This document shows positions 23,302 to 33,300 of a stretch of 64,000 nucleotides of DNA, one piece after another. The position numbers were made by a program, and so were the translations under genes. Source of the stretch: Oegoconia quadripuncta. Lineage: Eukaryota; Arthropoda; Insecta; Lepidoptera; Autostichidae. The stretch spans positions 18,969,771-19,033,770 of the forward strand of contig OX438743.1 in assembly GCA_949316235.1 (NCBI GenBank). Reading direction: 5' to 3'. How positions within the stretch are numbered: the stretch's first letter is position 1; every line of letters starts with the position of its first letter. A model generated the notes under the pieces. That model was not told the DNA's origin, did no database searches, and was given only the letters and a program-made list of their open reading frames with translations.

Positions 23302-26300
23302 AAAAACTGATTTATTTTATTTGATAAATAAATTTAAACCCAGTATAATATCGTTAAGTGAAACTTGTTTAAAAGATAAACAATTATTCAGAATTTCAGG
23401 TTATGTTTGTTTACGAAATGATAGAAATGACGGCTATGGTGGTGTTGCCATACTCGTCAAAAATAATACCCCATTTTCGCGTATTACCTTCCCCACATTT
23501 TCTTATATCGACGTTGTTGGAGTAATAATTGATAATATTTCTTACGTTTCTATATATATTCCAAAGGCTTCTTCTCATGCTTTGCAAGAGCTAAATAACA
23601 TATTTTCTGTGCTTCGTAGACCATATTTGATAATGGGTGATTTTAATTGTCACCATCAATGTTGGGGAAGTGGTGAAACTAAAACAGAGGGAGTACAATT
23701 ATTGGAGATTCTAGATGATCATAATTTATGCGTAATAAATTCTGGCGAACCTACCCGTAGAACTAATATTGGTGAAAAGGCTAGTGCTGTAGACTTATCT
23801 ATATGTTCCCCTAGTTTAGCTTCTTTATTATCTTGGTCTCTCTTTTCTTCTACGTTAGGAAGTGATCATTTTCCGCTGATAATATCTTCTTCCGTCAAAT
23901 GCCCTAATATCCCTAAAAGACCCCCCAGGTTAAAATATAGACTTAGTAATGCGGATTGGAGTAAATTTAAAACATTAGTGGATGCTAAAGTGGCACAGCT
24001 ACCCGAAATCAGTCATGGTGGTGAAAACGACTGCTCTAAGGCTTTAGCTTTATGTTTAATAGAAATAGCAGATCGAGTTCTCCCTCATAAAAAAGCTTCC
24101 CCTGACAGAATTATTATGCCTCCGTGGTGGGATTCTGAGTGCTCAGATGCAGTTATTAAGCGAAAAGTAACTGAAAGGAAATATGCTAAGGACATGTCAG
24201 AGGGAAATTTAGCCGATCTCAGAAACATCATACATGAAACACGGGTGTTCCTCAGGGATAAGAAACTTCAAGGATGGAAGACATTCTGTATGTCTTTGTC
24301 TCCTAGCACATGCCCGTCAGTAGTCTGGCGTAGTATTAAAAGATTTAGGAAAGCTTTTAGTGATGTTGTTTTCTCTCCTCAGTTACCTCCATCACTTGCT
24401 GATGGATTCCTTGACAGATTAGCTCCAGCATCAGTCCCGGAATGCAATCAAATTTACTCCAACTTTACTTTAAATATTGACAGTGATAATAGTTGTTTTT
24501 TAAATTCTCCTTTCTCGCTTAGTGAGCTAAAAGGTGTGTTATCAGGTTTAAAAGATTCGGCTCCAGGAGAGGACGGTATTCCGTATTCATTTTTTTCCCA
24601 TCTTGGTGAAGTTACATTATCCTATTATTTAGAATTAATTAATTCTGTTATGATTTCTGGTAATATTCCGGAATCCTGGCGATCACAGGAAATTTTACCC
24701 ATTCCCAAACCATATAAAAACCCCAGCGATGTATCCTCATATCGTCCTATTGCATTGTCTTCTGTTCTTACTAAAATAGCGGAGCATCTGGTTAAGAATC
24801 GCTTAGAATGGCATATAGAGAGTAGGCAATTATTAGCGAGAAGCCAATTTGGTTTTCGCAAAGGTAAAAGCACAGCTGATAGTCTAAGTGTATTCATCTC
24901 TGATCTTCAAATAGCTTTTTCGACCAATGAATCTGTTATCGGTGCGTTTTTAGACATTACAGCTGCATACGATAATGTACTTATTTCTGTCCTTAAAACA
25001 AAATTAATTGATTTAGAAGTTCCTAGGCTGCTAATTGCATTTATTGTAAACCTGTTATCCATCCGGTATATTTCTCTTATAACCAATGACAGCAAACTTA
25101 CAAGAACAGTTTATAAGGGCCTACCGCAGGGCTCTGTCTTAAGTCCTTTGCTGTATAATATCTATTCATATGACCTGGAAGCTTCGTTACAAGGCTATGC
25201 TAGTATTTTACAGTACGCTGATGACCTCTTGGTATATTGTAAACATGGTAATATAATGAAGGCTTGTGATTCCTTGACTATCGCCCTTGATTTTCTAAAA
25301 CGTTGGTTAAGCAATAATGGATTGAGCCTTTCTGTAGAAAAAAGTGTAGTAGTAGCATTTTCAAGAAGACGGAATATTCCCCCTCTTGTAGTTGTTTACG
25401 ACGATAGGCCGCTTCCTATTAAAGACTGTGTAAAGTTCTTAGGTGTAATATTAGATAAGAAACTTACTGGTAAACAACACTTTGATTTTGTTGCTGAGAA
25501 ATGTGAACGTCAACTAAATATTATGCGGTGTCTCTCAGGAGTTTGGTGGGGAGCACATCCTTTTAGTCTTAAACTTTTATATAATGCCATAATCCGAAGC
25601 ATTCTTGATTATGGCACTTTTCTTTTGGATGGTGGTAACAAAAAAGGCCTCAAAAAATTAGATAATATTCAATCCAAAGCTCTGCGTATCATCTCTGGAG
25701 CTATGAGATCTAGCCCGTTAAATGCTTTACAAGTGGAGTGTGGGGAGTCCCCACTATACTTAAGACGGCAATATTTATGTGATCGCTTTTTATTTAAATC
25801 AATGCAATTTAATAATCACGTGCTACACCCAAAATTAGAAAAATTAGATAATCTCATCCAGACTTCATCTTATTGGCGACATAAAGATACCCCATGTCTA
25901 ATTAAAAGCTTTCGACAATTTAATTCTATCCAGGCTCGTTTACATCGATCTTCTACTCTCTCACTATTTAATTCTAATAGCTTCGAATCCTTACTTATCA
26001 ATCCAATAATTCTGTACAACCTTGGAATAGATAAAAATGACATAGGTGCCAATATAAAGTTTAATGCTTCTGTTGCTGAGAACTGGCCAGATTGGCATCA
26101 CATTTTCACTGATTCATCAAAGTCTTCTTCTAGTTGTGTGGGAGTTGGTATATTTCATTCCCAATATAATATTATTCAGATGTCAAAGCTTCCTCCAGAA
26201 ACTTCAGTCTTCACTGGAGAATGCTTTGGTATCTTTAAGGCTTTAGAATATATTTTAATAGTGAAACTTAAGAAGGTAGTCATATTTTGTGACTCTAAAA

Positions 26301-26953
26301 GTACATTGCAAACTATTGAAAAATTTGCATTCAAGAAACCTTTTTACCCTATTATTTTTGAGATTAGAAAGCAATTATATGATTGTAAATTAAGAGGTTA
26401 CATTATCCAGTTTGTCTGGGTTCCTAGCCATAGTGGTATTAGAGGGAACGAAAAAGCAGATCAACTAGCTAAGGATGCGGTGCAGAGTGGTGATATGTTC
26501 CCTTATAAAAATTTCTGCCATGACCTTATCAGCCTTCCCAGAGAATATATTCAGGAATCCTGGAATCTCTTCTGGAAAGAGACCTCTGAGATGAAGGGAA
26601 AGGCATATTTCCAAATTCAGCCGTCGATTCCACTAAAACCTTGGTTCTTTAAAACAAAATATTCAAAACCTGTTACAAGCATGATAATCCGCATGCGATT
26701 AGGTCACGTTTGTACTCCTTTCCACCTTGCCAAGTTACATATAGTTGATAGCAATTTCTGTGAGTGTGGGGCTGACGTTGGCACATTGGATCACATTTTT
26801 TTCTCCTGTTCCCGCCATGACCGTTCCTCTTTCTTGAGCTCTCTTGTATCCTACAACGTTCCCCTTCCTACTTGTATTAACTGTTTATTGATGAACCCAA
26901 AATATTATGATATATTATCCGCATTCCTCATGAAAAATGATATCAAAATTTAG
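23255..26953 (+). CDS. LINE ORF2, endonuclease/reverse transcriptase/RNase H polyprotein, 1232 aa
   Basis: The frame is +1 relative to ORF1, with a 47-base overlap. The N-terminal apurinic-type endonuclease shows IIQWNCRSI, SLSETCLK, IMGDFNCHHQCWG and SDHFPLI. The reverse transcriptase shows FGFRKGKSTADSL, GAFLDITAAYDNV, LPQGSVLSPLLYNIY and the catalytic YADD box. A C-terminal RNase H has its acidic residues in IFTDSSKSS, FTGECFG and FCDSKSTL, plus the WVPSHSGIRGNEKADQLA block. A final Cys/His motif (CECGADVGTLDHIFFSC) follows. The RNase H domain argues for the I/LOA side of the group over classical Jockey. All catalytic motifs are present and there is no stop or frameshift, so the copy may be competent for target-primed reverse transcription. 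Confidence 0.95.
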   Translation: MDTTIIQWNCRSIVPKKTDLFYLINKFKPSIISLSETCLKDKQLFRISGYVCLRNDRNDGYGGVAILVKNNTPFSRITFPTFSYIDVVGVIIDNISYVSIYIPKASSHALQELNNIFSVLRRPYLIMGDFNCHHQCWGSGETKTEGVQLLEILDDHNLCVINSGEPTRRTNIGEKASAVDLSICSPSLASLLSWSLFSSTLGSDHFPLIISSSVKCPNIPKRPPRLKYRLSNADWSKFKTLVDAKVAQLPEISHGGENDCSKALALCLIEIADRVLPHKKASPDRIIMPPWWDSECSDAVIKRKVTERKYAKDMSEGNLADLRNIIHETRVFLRDKKLQGWKTFCMSLSPSTCPSVVWRSIKRFRKAFSDVVFSPQLPPSLADGFLDRLAPASVPECNQIYSNFTLNIDSDNSCFLNSPFSLSELKGVLSGLKDSAPGEDGIPYSFFSHLGEVTLSYYLELINSVMISGNIPESWRSQEILPIPKPYKNPSDVSSYRPIALSSVLTKIAEHLVKNRLEWHIESRQLLARSQFGFRKGKSTADSLSVFISDLQIAFSTNESVIGAFLDITAAYDNVLISVLKTKLIDLEVPRLLIAFIVNLLSIRYISLITNDSKLTRTVYKGLPQGSVLSPLLYNIYSYDLEASLQGYASILQYADDLLVYCKHGNIMKACDSLTIALDFLKRWLSNNGLSLSVEKSVVVAFSRRRNIPPLVVVYDDRPLPIKDCVKFLGVILDKKLTGKQHFDFVAEKCERQLNIMRCLSGVWWGAHPFSLKLLYNAIIRSILDYGTFLLDGGNKKGLKKLDNIQSKALRIISGAMRSSPLNALQVECGESPLYLRRQYLCDRFLFKSMQFNNHVLHPKLEKLDNLIQTSSYWRHKDTPCLIKSFRQFNSIQARLHRSSTLSLFNSNSFESLLINPIILYNLGIDKNDIGANIKFNASVAENWPDWHHIFTDSSKSSSSCVGVGIFHSQYNIIQMSKLPPETSVFTGECFGIFKALEYILIVKLKKVVIFCDSKSTLQTIEKFAFKKPFYPIIFEIRKQLYDCKLRGYIIQFVWVPSHSGIRGNEKADQLAKDAVQSGDMFPYKNFCHDLISLPREYIQESWNLFWKETSEMKGKAYFQIQPSIPLKPWFFKTKYSKPVTSMIIRMRLGHVCTPFHLAKLHIVDSNFCECGADVGTLDHIFFSCSRHDRSSFLSSLVSYNVPLPTCINCLLMNPKYYDILSAFLMKNDIKI

Positions 26954-27100
26954 TTTATGTATGTATTAATTTTATGAATATTTAATTTGTGTGTATTTCC
27001 TTTCCTGAACCGTTCCAAATTTCCTTTCCTTTCCGTATTCCTTTTTAAATTTCCCTACCTTTTACCTGAAATTGGCACAAAGGTACAACTAGTGCCACAC

Positions 27101-27134
<34 letters not shown>

Positions 27135-27233
27135 GAATTGATGTGATGACATGTGATAACAACCAATTTATTCAAAGAACAAAATATCTTATTGCATTCA
27201 TTTGAGGCAGCAATCATCTTGTTGCTCTAAAAA

Positions 27234-28772
27234 ATGCGACGTGTCCACCCAATGATCGCAAGAAAACTTTCAAACGTGTGCAACTTAAAACCCTTTAAGG
27301 ATACGAAATGGCTAATGCCGAATGGGAATCCGATTGGTTTGTATATTTACAATTGCGTGGCTGATCAAAAAGTTCCCGTGATCTTAAGTGACCCCCACGT
27401 CGCGACGTGGTACTCCTGTGGTCCCACAGTCTACGATTCCACCCACGTCGGCCACGCGAGTTGTTACGTGAAGTTAGACATCATACAACGGATCCTCAAG
27501 TCATTTTTCAACGTTAAGCTCGTCACAGCCATGGGCATTACGGATATTGACGATAAAATTATTAAAAAAGGTAACGACACAAACACCGAATTCACAGCAG
27601 TTGCTAAACAGTATGAACATGAGTTTTGGCTAGATATGTCCAGTTTGAATGTAGAAAAACCAATGATAATTACTAGAGTCTCTGATCACATTAAAACTAT
27701 TGAAAACTTTGTGAAGTCTCTGATAGATTCTGACATGGCATACACAGCTGAAGATGGCTCGGTTTACTTTAATACTAACAAATTTCCTGCTTATGGTAAA
27801 TTACAGAAAATGCAGGAGTCTGGCGAACCGTCTGATAACAACAAGAGACATAAAATGGACTTTGCTCTTTGGAAGGGTTATAAACCGGGAGAACCTTATT
27901 GGAATGTGCCATGGGGTAAAGGACGACCTGGGTGGCATATAGAATGCTCTGCTATGGTTAGTAGAGTATTTGGTTCACAAATAGACTTCCATGCTGGAGG
28001 CATCGATCTACAGTTCCCTCATCATGAGAATGAGGAAGCACAATCTTGTGCTTTCCATAACACAAAACAATGGGCCAATTACTGGATACACACTGGTCAT
28101 TTACACACTAAAGGGGATGCCAAAATGTCTAAATCATTGAAAAATACTATATCTGTGCCTACATTATTGGAGCAATATGGTACAGATACTTTCAGAATGG
28201 CATGTCTCATAACAAACTATAGGTACCCAATGGAATATAGTGACCAACTCATGAAAACAGCTGAAGAAGTCCTAAACAAATTCAAGTTTTTCTTCAAAGA
28301 TGTCTTGGTTTATGTCAATAATAATAATGCAGCACAAAAGAGTGACTATAATGATAAGATATTGGATAAGTTGCAAAGCATTGAGGAATCTAATCTTGAA
28401 GCATTAAAATCGGACTTTGACACTGCCACATGCATTAATACTTTACTAAACTTAATTGGCACTACTAATAAAATGATGAAAGATAGCAATGAATACTATC
28501 CTGTACCAATAACTATAATAGCAGAATATATTACGAATGTGCTAACTAAGTTTGGTCTTAAATTGCAAGAATCAGCGGAACAAAATGTATATAATTCAAT
28601 GATAGATACACTTGTAGATTTCAGACGCACTGTGAGAAACAAAGCTTTGCTCAACAAAGATAAGGAATTGCTGAATGCATGCGACCTTGTTAGAGACAAG
28701 ATGAAATCCATGAAAGTGCAGATCAATGATACAAACAAAACTGGTGCTGCATCATGGATCATCTCAAAATGA
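27234..28772 (+). CDS. CARS2: Cysteinyl-tRNA synthetase, mitochondrial, single exon, 512 aa
   Basis: Class I aminoacyl-tRNA synthetase that activates cysteine with ATP and charges mitochondrial tRNA-Cys. The in-frame TAA at 27228-27230 places the start at 27234. The N-terminus (MRRVHPMIARKLSNV) is basic with no acidic residues, as in a mitochondrial presequence. WYSCGPTVYD with C62 as first zinc ligand is followed by the HIGH-type signature H71-VGH. GWHIECSAM and HHENEEAQS carry the other zinc ligands. The KMSKS loop is at 297-301 (DAKMSKSLKNT). The length is close to animal CARS2 (human about 560) and far shorter than cytosolic CARS1. No introns are visible. A polyadenylation-type AATAAA occurs near 28909. 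The LINE poly(A) ends 103 bp upstream of the ATG, so the native promoter has been split from the gene. Confidence 0.95.
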   Translation: MRRVHPMIARKLSNVCNLKPFKDTKWLMPNGNPIGLYIYNCVADQKVPVILSDPHVATWYSCGPTVYDSTHVGHASCYVKLDIIQRILKSFFNVKLVTAMGITDIDDKIIKKGNDTNTEFTAVAKQYEHEFWLDMSSLNVEKPMIITRVSDHIKTIENFVKSLIDSDMAYTAEDGSVYFNTNKFPAYGKLQKMQESGEPSDNNKRHKMDFALWKGYKPGEPYWNVPWGKGRPGWHIECSAMVSRVFGSQIDFHAGGIDLQFPHHENEEAQSCAFHNTKQWANYWIHTGHLHTKGDAKMSKSLKNTISVPTLLEQYGTDTFRMACLITNYRYPMEYSDQLMKTAEEVLNKFKFFFKDVLVYVNNNNAAQKSDYNDKILDKLQSIEESNLEALKSDFDTATCINTLLNLIGTTNKMMKDSNEYYPVPITIIAEYITNVLTKFGLKLQESAEQNVYNSMIDTLVDFRRTVRNKALLNKDKELLNACDLVRDKMKSMKVQINDTNKTGAASWIISK

Positions 28773-30363
28773 CCTAGCTATGATTCAATTGTGGTAAGGA
28801 ATCCTATAGCTATACTTTTTTTATACCAAATTCTATGATAATGTTATTTTATGTTTGCATACTTTAACCAAATAACTGCTCCTCTTTATAAACCATTCTG
28901 TGTAAACAAATAAATAGAAATAAAAATTAACTGCATACAATTATTTTCATTTATTAGTTACTGTTTACTTACATTCTTGTCCACTGACTAGACTATGGGT
29001 TATAAGTTGATATTTTTTATACATTGAAATGTACCAAAATAAAAGTGTTTGTTATGGCAAGTACATGTATTGTTCACTTTTCACAGATGGCCAAAAATCT
29101 AAATGATATTTGGGTTGACTGAATTCAGCTGGGTGAATTAAGGCTATTTCAGTGCAACTATGTTTATCTATGTAAATGCTCGTGGAAGTTTCCATACATG
29201 CACTGAAACAAGTCATTTGCATAGACATACCCACTGAGATAGAAACTCGAAAGTCTATAGAGCACTAAAACATGCCTATGAACATTTTTAGAAATTATTA
29301 TGACATTTCGTAAAATTACAAGAGTCAAAGGACAGAAATTTTAAACAAAATGGCTTAGTTAACGTCAGTCTTATAAAACTTTACATTCTTATTTTGTTCG
29401 AACCAAATCCTTAATGTAAAATGAGCACTGTCAGGAGAGACACCTTTAACGGGTAACTATTTACTGCAATGATGCGTAGAAATACATGACTGTGAGCTTT
29501 CTTATGTAAAAACATTAAATTCCAATTATTATATTTTTATTATTTCCAGGACCTGAGTGTAAACGGCTCATGACCATTTAAATGCCCAGAAATAATCAAA
29601 TAGAGTCTAAAAGATCTGAAACATATATGTGTTAAGTATAACGAATTTGTTTGCCAGTAATGTTGCGGACAATATGCCATTTAGTTCCCGTTAAGGCCCA
29701 CTATTACAAACATTAAGTACATATTGACTCATAATTATAAAAATTCAACAACAGATCGACGTTACAATACATTGATTTTACCAAATGATGCAATGCAATA
29801 TCTTTGGCCTGGAATGTTGCTATTATTCGAATACATCTATTAAAGAAGCTTTTCCTAAACATTTTTAAACATTACTCAACGTCGGAAACTATCTTCCTAA
29901 TTATTTTAACACGTTCACGGACACTGTACCAGACACAATAGAAGTTTTATTGTTATTTATTACGTCTATAGGCGTTCAGTGTCCATCAACGTGTTAATAG
30001 AGATTCTTCAGAAATAGTTCTATACAATAAATAGTTCACATCGCATCATTTTATAAAACCTAGAAGACATTTTTGTGCGAGGAATATAAATACACTTTTA
30101 AGTGACTAATTGTAGCGAGCGGACGGAATGAACATTCAAGTTAACACTGGAAAATCACAGCAAAAAAATCAGAAATAGAAGAAAATTATTTGAAAAGAAG
30201 CCATCTGTATTAAACCCAATTCTACAAAACTTTATTATTCTATTTTCTCTGGTGTATTTCAAATTTAAGGTTTATGTTACTTGTCTGTATGAGATATTTT
30301 AGTTCCCATACGGCTCTTTTGTTAGTCGCCCGCCTGCCACATTAGCCGACTTACAACTAAACA
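28773..30363. other. Convergent intergenic region between CARS2 and TMEM39
   Basis: Both genes end into this interval. It holds the CARS2 3' UTR with a candidate AATAAA near 28909 and, on the opposite strand, the probable TMEM39 3' UTR. The interval is AT-rich with no other gene visible. A short frame at 29052-29234 is not supported. Confidence 0.5.
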
Positions 30364-33300
30364 TCAATTGCTTACAAATACATTATTTCTATCATGTATC
30401 ATAGTCTCCGCTTTGTAGACTTTCCATGCGACAAAGTAGTCTCGTACCATTTTGAATAGTGTGTAATAGTTGATAAATAGGAGTATTACTGTTGAAAGGA
30501 AGTAGTGCCACGACGCCGCTGAGGTGAAGACAAGACAGAGCTGGACCACAACGAGCGACAGCTGCAGGCAGAGGAGTAGGCACAGCAGCGTGGATGGGTT
30601 TGAGAACACAGCCTGGGGAAAAAAAGGGATTCTGTTAGTTAACTAAATATAGAACAGATTTCGATTACATTAAGTAAATAAATAAATAATTAGGTGTTGG
30701 AGATGATCTAGTTTATCAAGCAGTTGCAATACTAAAGTCCGTCCAGATTGACTTGTCTTATTTGGTAAACAAACCACACTCGTAACAAAAACACGACTTG
30801 CCGTATAAATCACGCCATGTACACTGTGTATAGATGTCTTGAATTATATAAGAAACACATGGAATGTGAATTTCAACGAAAACTGCTGCGAATTATCCTT
30901 AAAAATATTTATTTTCGCTGAAAATAGAAATTTCATATCCACATACTGCCACAGGATAAAAAAAACATTGACATTACTGACGTTCGGAAATCTATTTTGG
31001 TTGTGATTTTTAGGGATGGGAAAAGTAATGTAATGTGATGAGCGAAAGAACTGAATCAATGAACTGAATTGACATCATCTATTTGGAAAATATTAATTTT
31101 TATAGGAATCCAAAACGTATTTAATTAGTTGTAAAGAAATTTTAGGCTCTCTTCACACTAGCGATTTCTTATTTTTGATTTAATAAGCTTGTTAATATTT
31201 TTTTTATTTCGGTTATATATTGTTCTATTTGTGGGGGAGGCCTATGTCCAACAGTAGACTTCTGTGCGCTGAAATGACGATGATTAATCAAATTAAATGA
31301 TTAATTGAATTCGATGATCAAGTTCACTTCATTTTCGTACTCATTCACCATCATTGGTTCGGTGATACCCCAACCCTATAAATTGTCTCTGGTTGCTAGT
31401 ACGCCATATTTGTTTACCAAATAGGACAAGTCAATCTGGACGGACTGTACGTCAACATAAATGCACCAGCACGCCGTCCCTCCGGCCACACTACACTAGG
31501 GGAGGGCGCGGTACGCACGTGGAAGCGGCGGTGGTGGTCGCAGGCGGGGTCGGCGGCCACGGTGCGCGCGGCCGGCACCAGCACGCCGCCCCTCCGGCCA
31601 CACTACACTGGGGGAGGGCGCGGTACGCTCGTGGAAGCGGCGGTGGTGGTCGCAGGCGGGGTCGGCGGCCACGGTGCGCGCGGCCGGCACCAGCACGCCG
31701 CCCCTCCGGCCACACTACACTAGGGGAGGGCGCGGTACGCACGTGGAAGCGGCGGTGGTGGTCGCAGGCGGGGTCGGCGGCCACGGTGCGCGCGGCCGGC
31801 ACCAGCACGCCGCCCCTCCGGCCACACTACACTAGGGGAGGGCGCGGTACGCACGTGGAAGCGGCGGTGGTGGTCGCAGGCGGGGTCGGCGGCCACGGTG
31901 CGCGCGGCCGGCACCAGCACGCCGCCCCTCCGGCCACACTACACTAGGGGAGGGCGCGGTACGCACGTGGAAGCGGCGGTGGTGGTCGCAGGCGGGGTCG
32001 GCGGCCACGGTGCGCGCGGCCGGCACCAGCACGCCGCCCCGCGCCGCCACGCGCACGGCTCCGCTCCACAGCCGCGCCTCCGACCACACCGACACCGACC
32101 CGCCAGAGTCTGCCGACAACGGCACGGTTACGTTACATAATAAACAAATTAGTAATTATACAGGGTTACTGGTAATTTTACACATTCCTTTAAGGGCGTG
32201 ATAGTAGAGATTGTAAGCTACTAAATGAACACTGTATTGCCTTGTACAAATGTTGACCGTTACTAAAATATTTTGATATTTCTTCCTTCCACAATTTCAA
32301 AATTTTTTTCTTTTATTTATTTCTGGTACTCGGACAACATGCCAATACTTTTTTGAAACTAATAAAAGGATGACATGTTACAAAAGCTTCGACATAATAT
32401 CTTAAATCGCGATCAATTTGAATTGCTTATTTATTTTATTATTGTTTAAAAGCCAATTTAAAAAGTAATAAAGTAAGTGTACAAAATCTAACAAAACTTC
32501 CTCACCTATCTAGCTAACTAATGAGGCAATAAGGTTTAAAAAAAAAAAAGTTCTACTTCTGAAGAATAATCCTTCGAAACGGAAGAGGTTGCAATTCATT
32601 AAAATTAAAATTTAGGAGCAATCTTTTACACAAATGTATTTGAAATAGTATCCCTTTATTTTTTTATGTATTTTCTACGTCTACGCAGGATTTCAGTCTT
32701 AGGCCCGTATTTTAGAATGTTGCTCAAGAGTAGAGTAGATCTGCGCTTGAGCATAGTTAGAAAGAGGTGCAGCTATACAAGTTACATAAAGCTGACCCCT
32801 TTTTAACTGTGCTCAAGCGGAGAGCTTGAGTAACATTCTGTAATACGGGCTTAAGTGACTTTTGATACTTCTTACTGCAGTAGCGCATAATTCAATAAAT
32901 GTGGTAGTGATGAAACGAATATTAATTTTTAAGCAAGAATGCGAATATCTGCCGCTGAATCTCTCATTGTATACGAAGGTCGAGTTGGGTAGCGTGAGGG
33001 CCATGCATTACGTTAACTCTTCACCGAGTCGTATCTCCTGTTCCATGGTCACTGGCGAGTATACCGAGACAGGCTGACCCCCGTTTTCCCCGACATGTAT
33101 GTGTGTGTGGTGTATTGTTGTTGCGGCATTACCCATGCAGTCGGCGTCCCTCCACCGGCCCAGGTGCAGCGCGGCGCGGTGCGGCACGTCGCAGTGCGCG
33201 GCCGACAGCAGCTGGTGCGCGTACCGCCCGAACAGGCCGCCCCACACGAACGCGACTTGTTGGGACGCAGAGTACACGTCGTAGTATAGGTACGACTGGA

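Larger units (their letters stand above)
21065..27130 (+). mobile_element. Apparently intact non-LTR retrotransposon (I/Jockey group) with RNase H
   Basis: The element is bounded by ATTGGAATTG at 21055-21064 and 27131-27140, directly after its A tail (27101-27130). Its first 8 bases (gaaaagcg, 21065-21072) are separated from the rest (21474 onward) by a family D retroposon. It contains a 5' UTR, ORF1 (gag-like, zinc knuckles), ORF2 (endonuclease, reverse transcriptase, RNase H) overlapping ORF1 by 47 bases, a short 3' UTR and poly(A). Both ORFs are open. The overall length without the insert is about 5.7 kb. It lies about 100 bp upstream of the CARS2 ATG in the same orientation. Confidence 0.9.

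Noticed and set aside
22498..25095. Additional - strand frames within the LINE
   Set aside because: They are shadows of ORF1 and ORF2, without independent codon or motif support.
31393..32140. Gly/Arg/Ala-rich protein encoded on the + strand of the tandem array
   Set aside because: The long + strand frame results from 112-bp tandem units being GC-rich and stop-free. The - strand holds the real TMEM39 exon.
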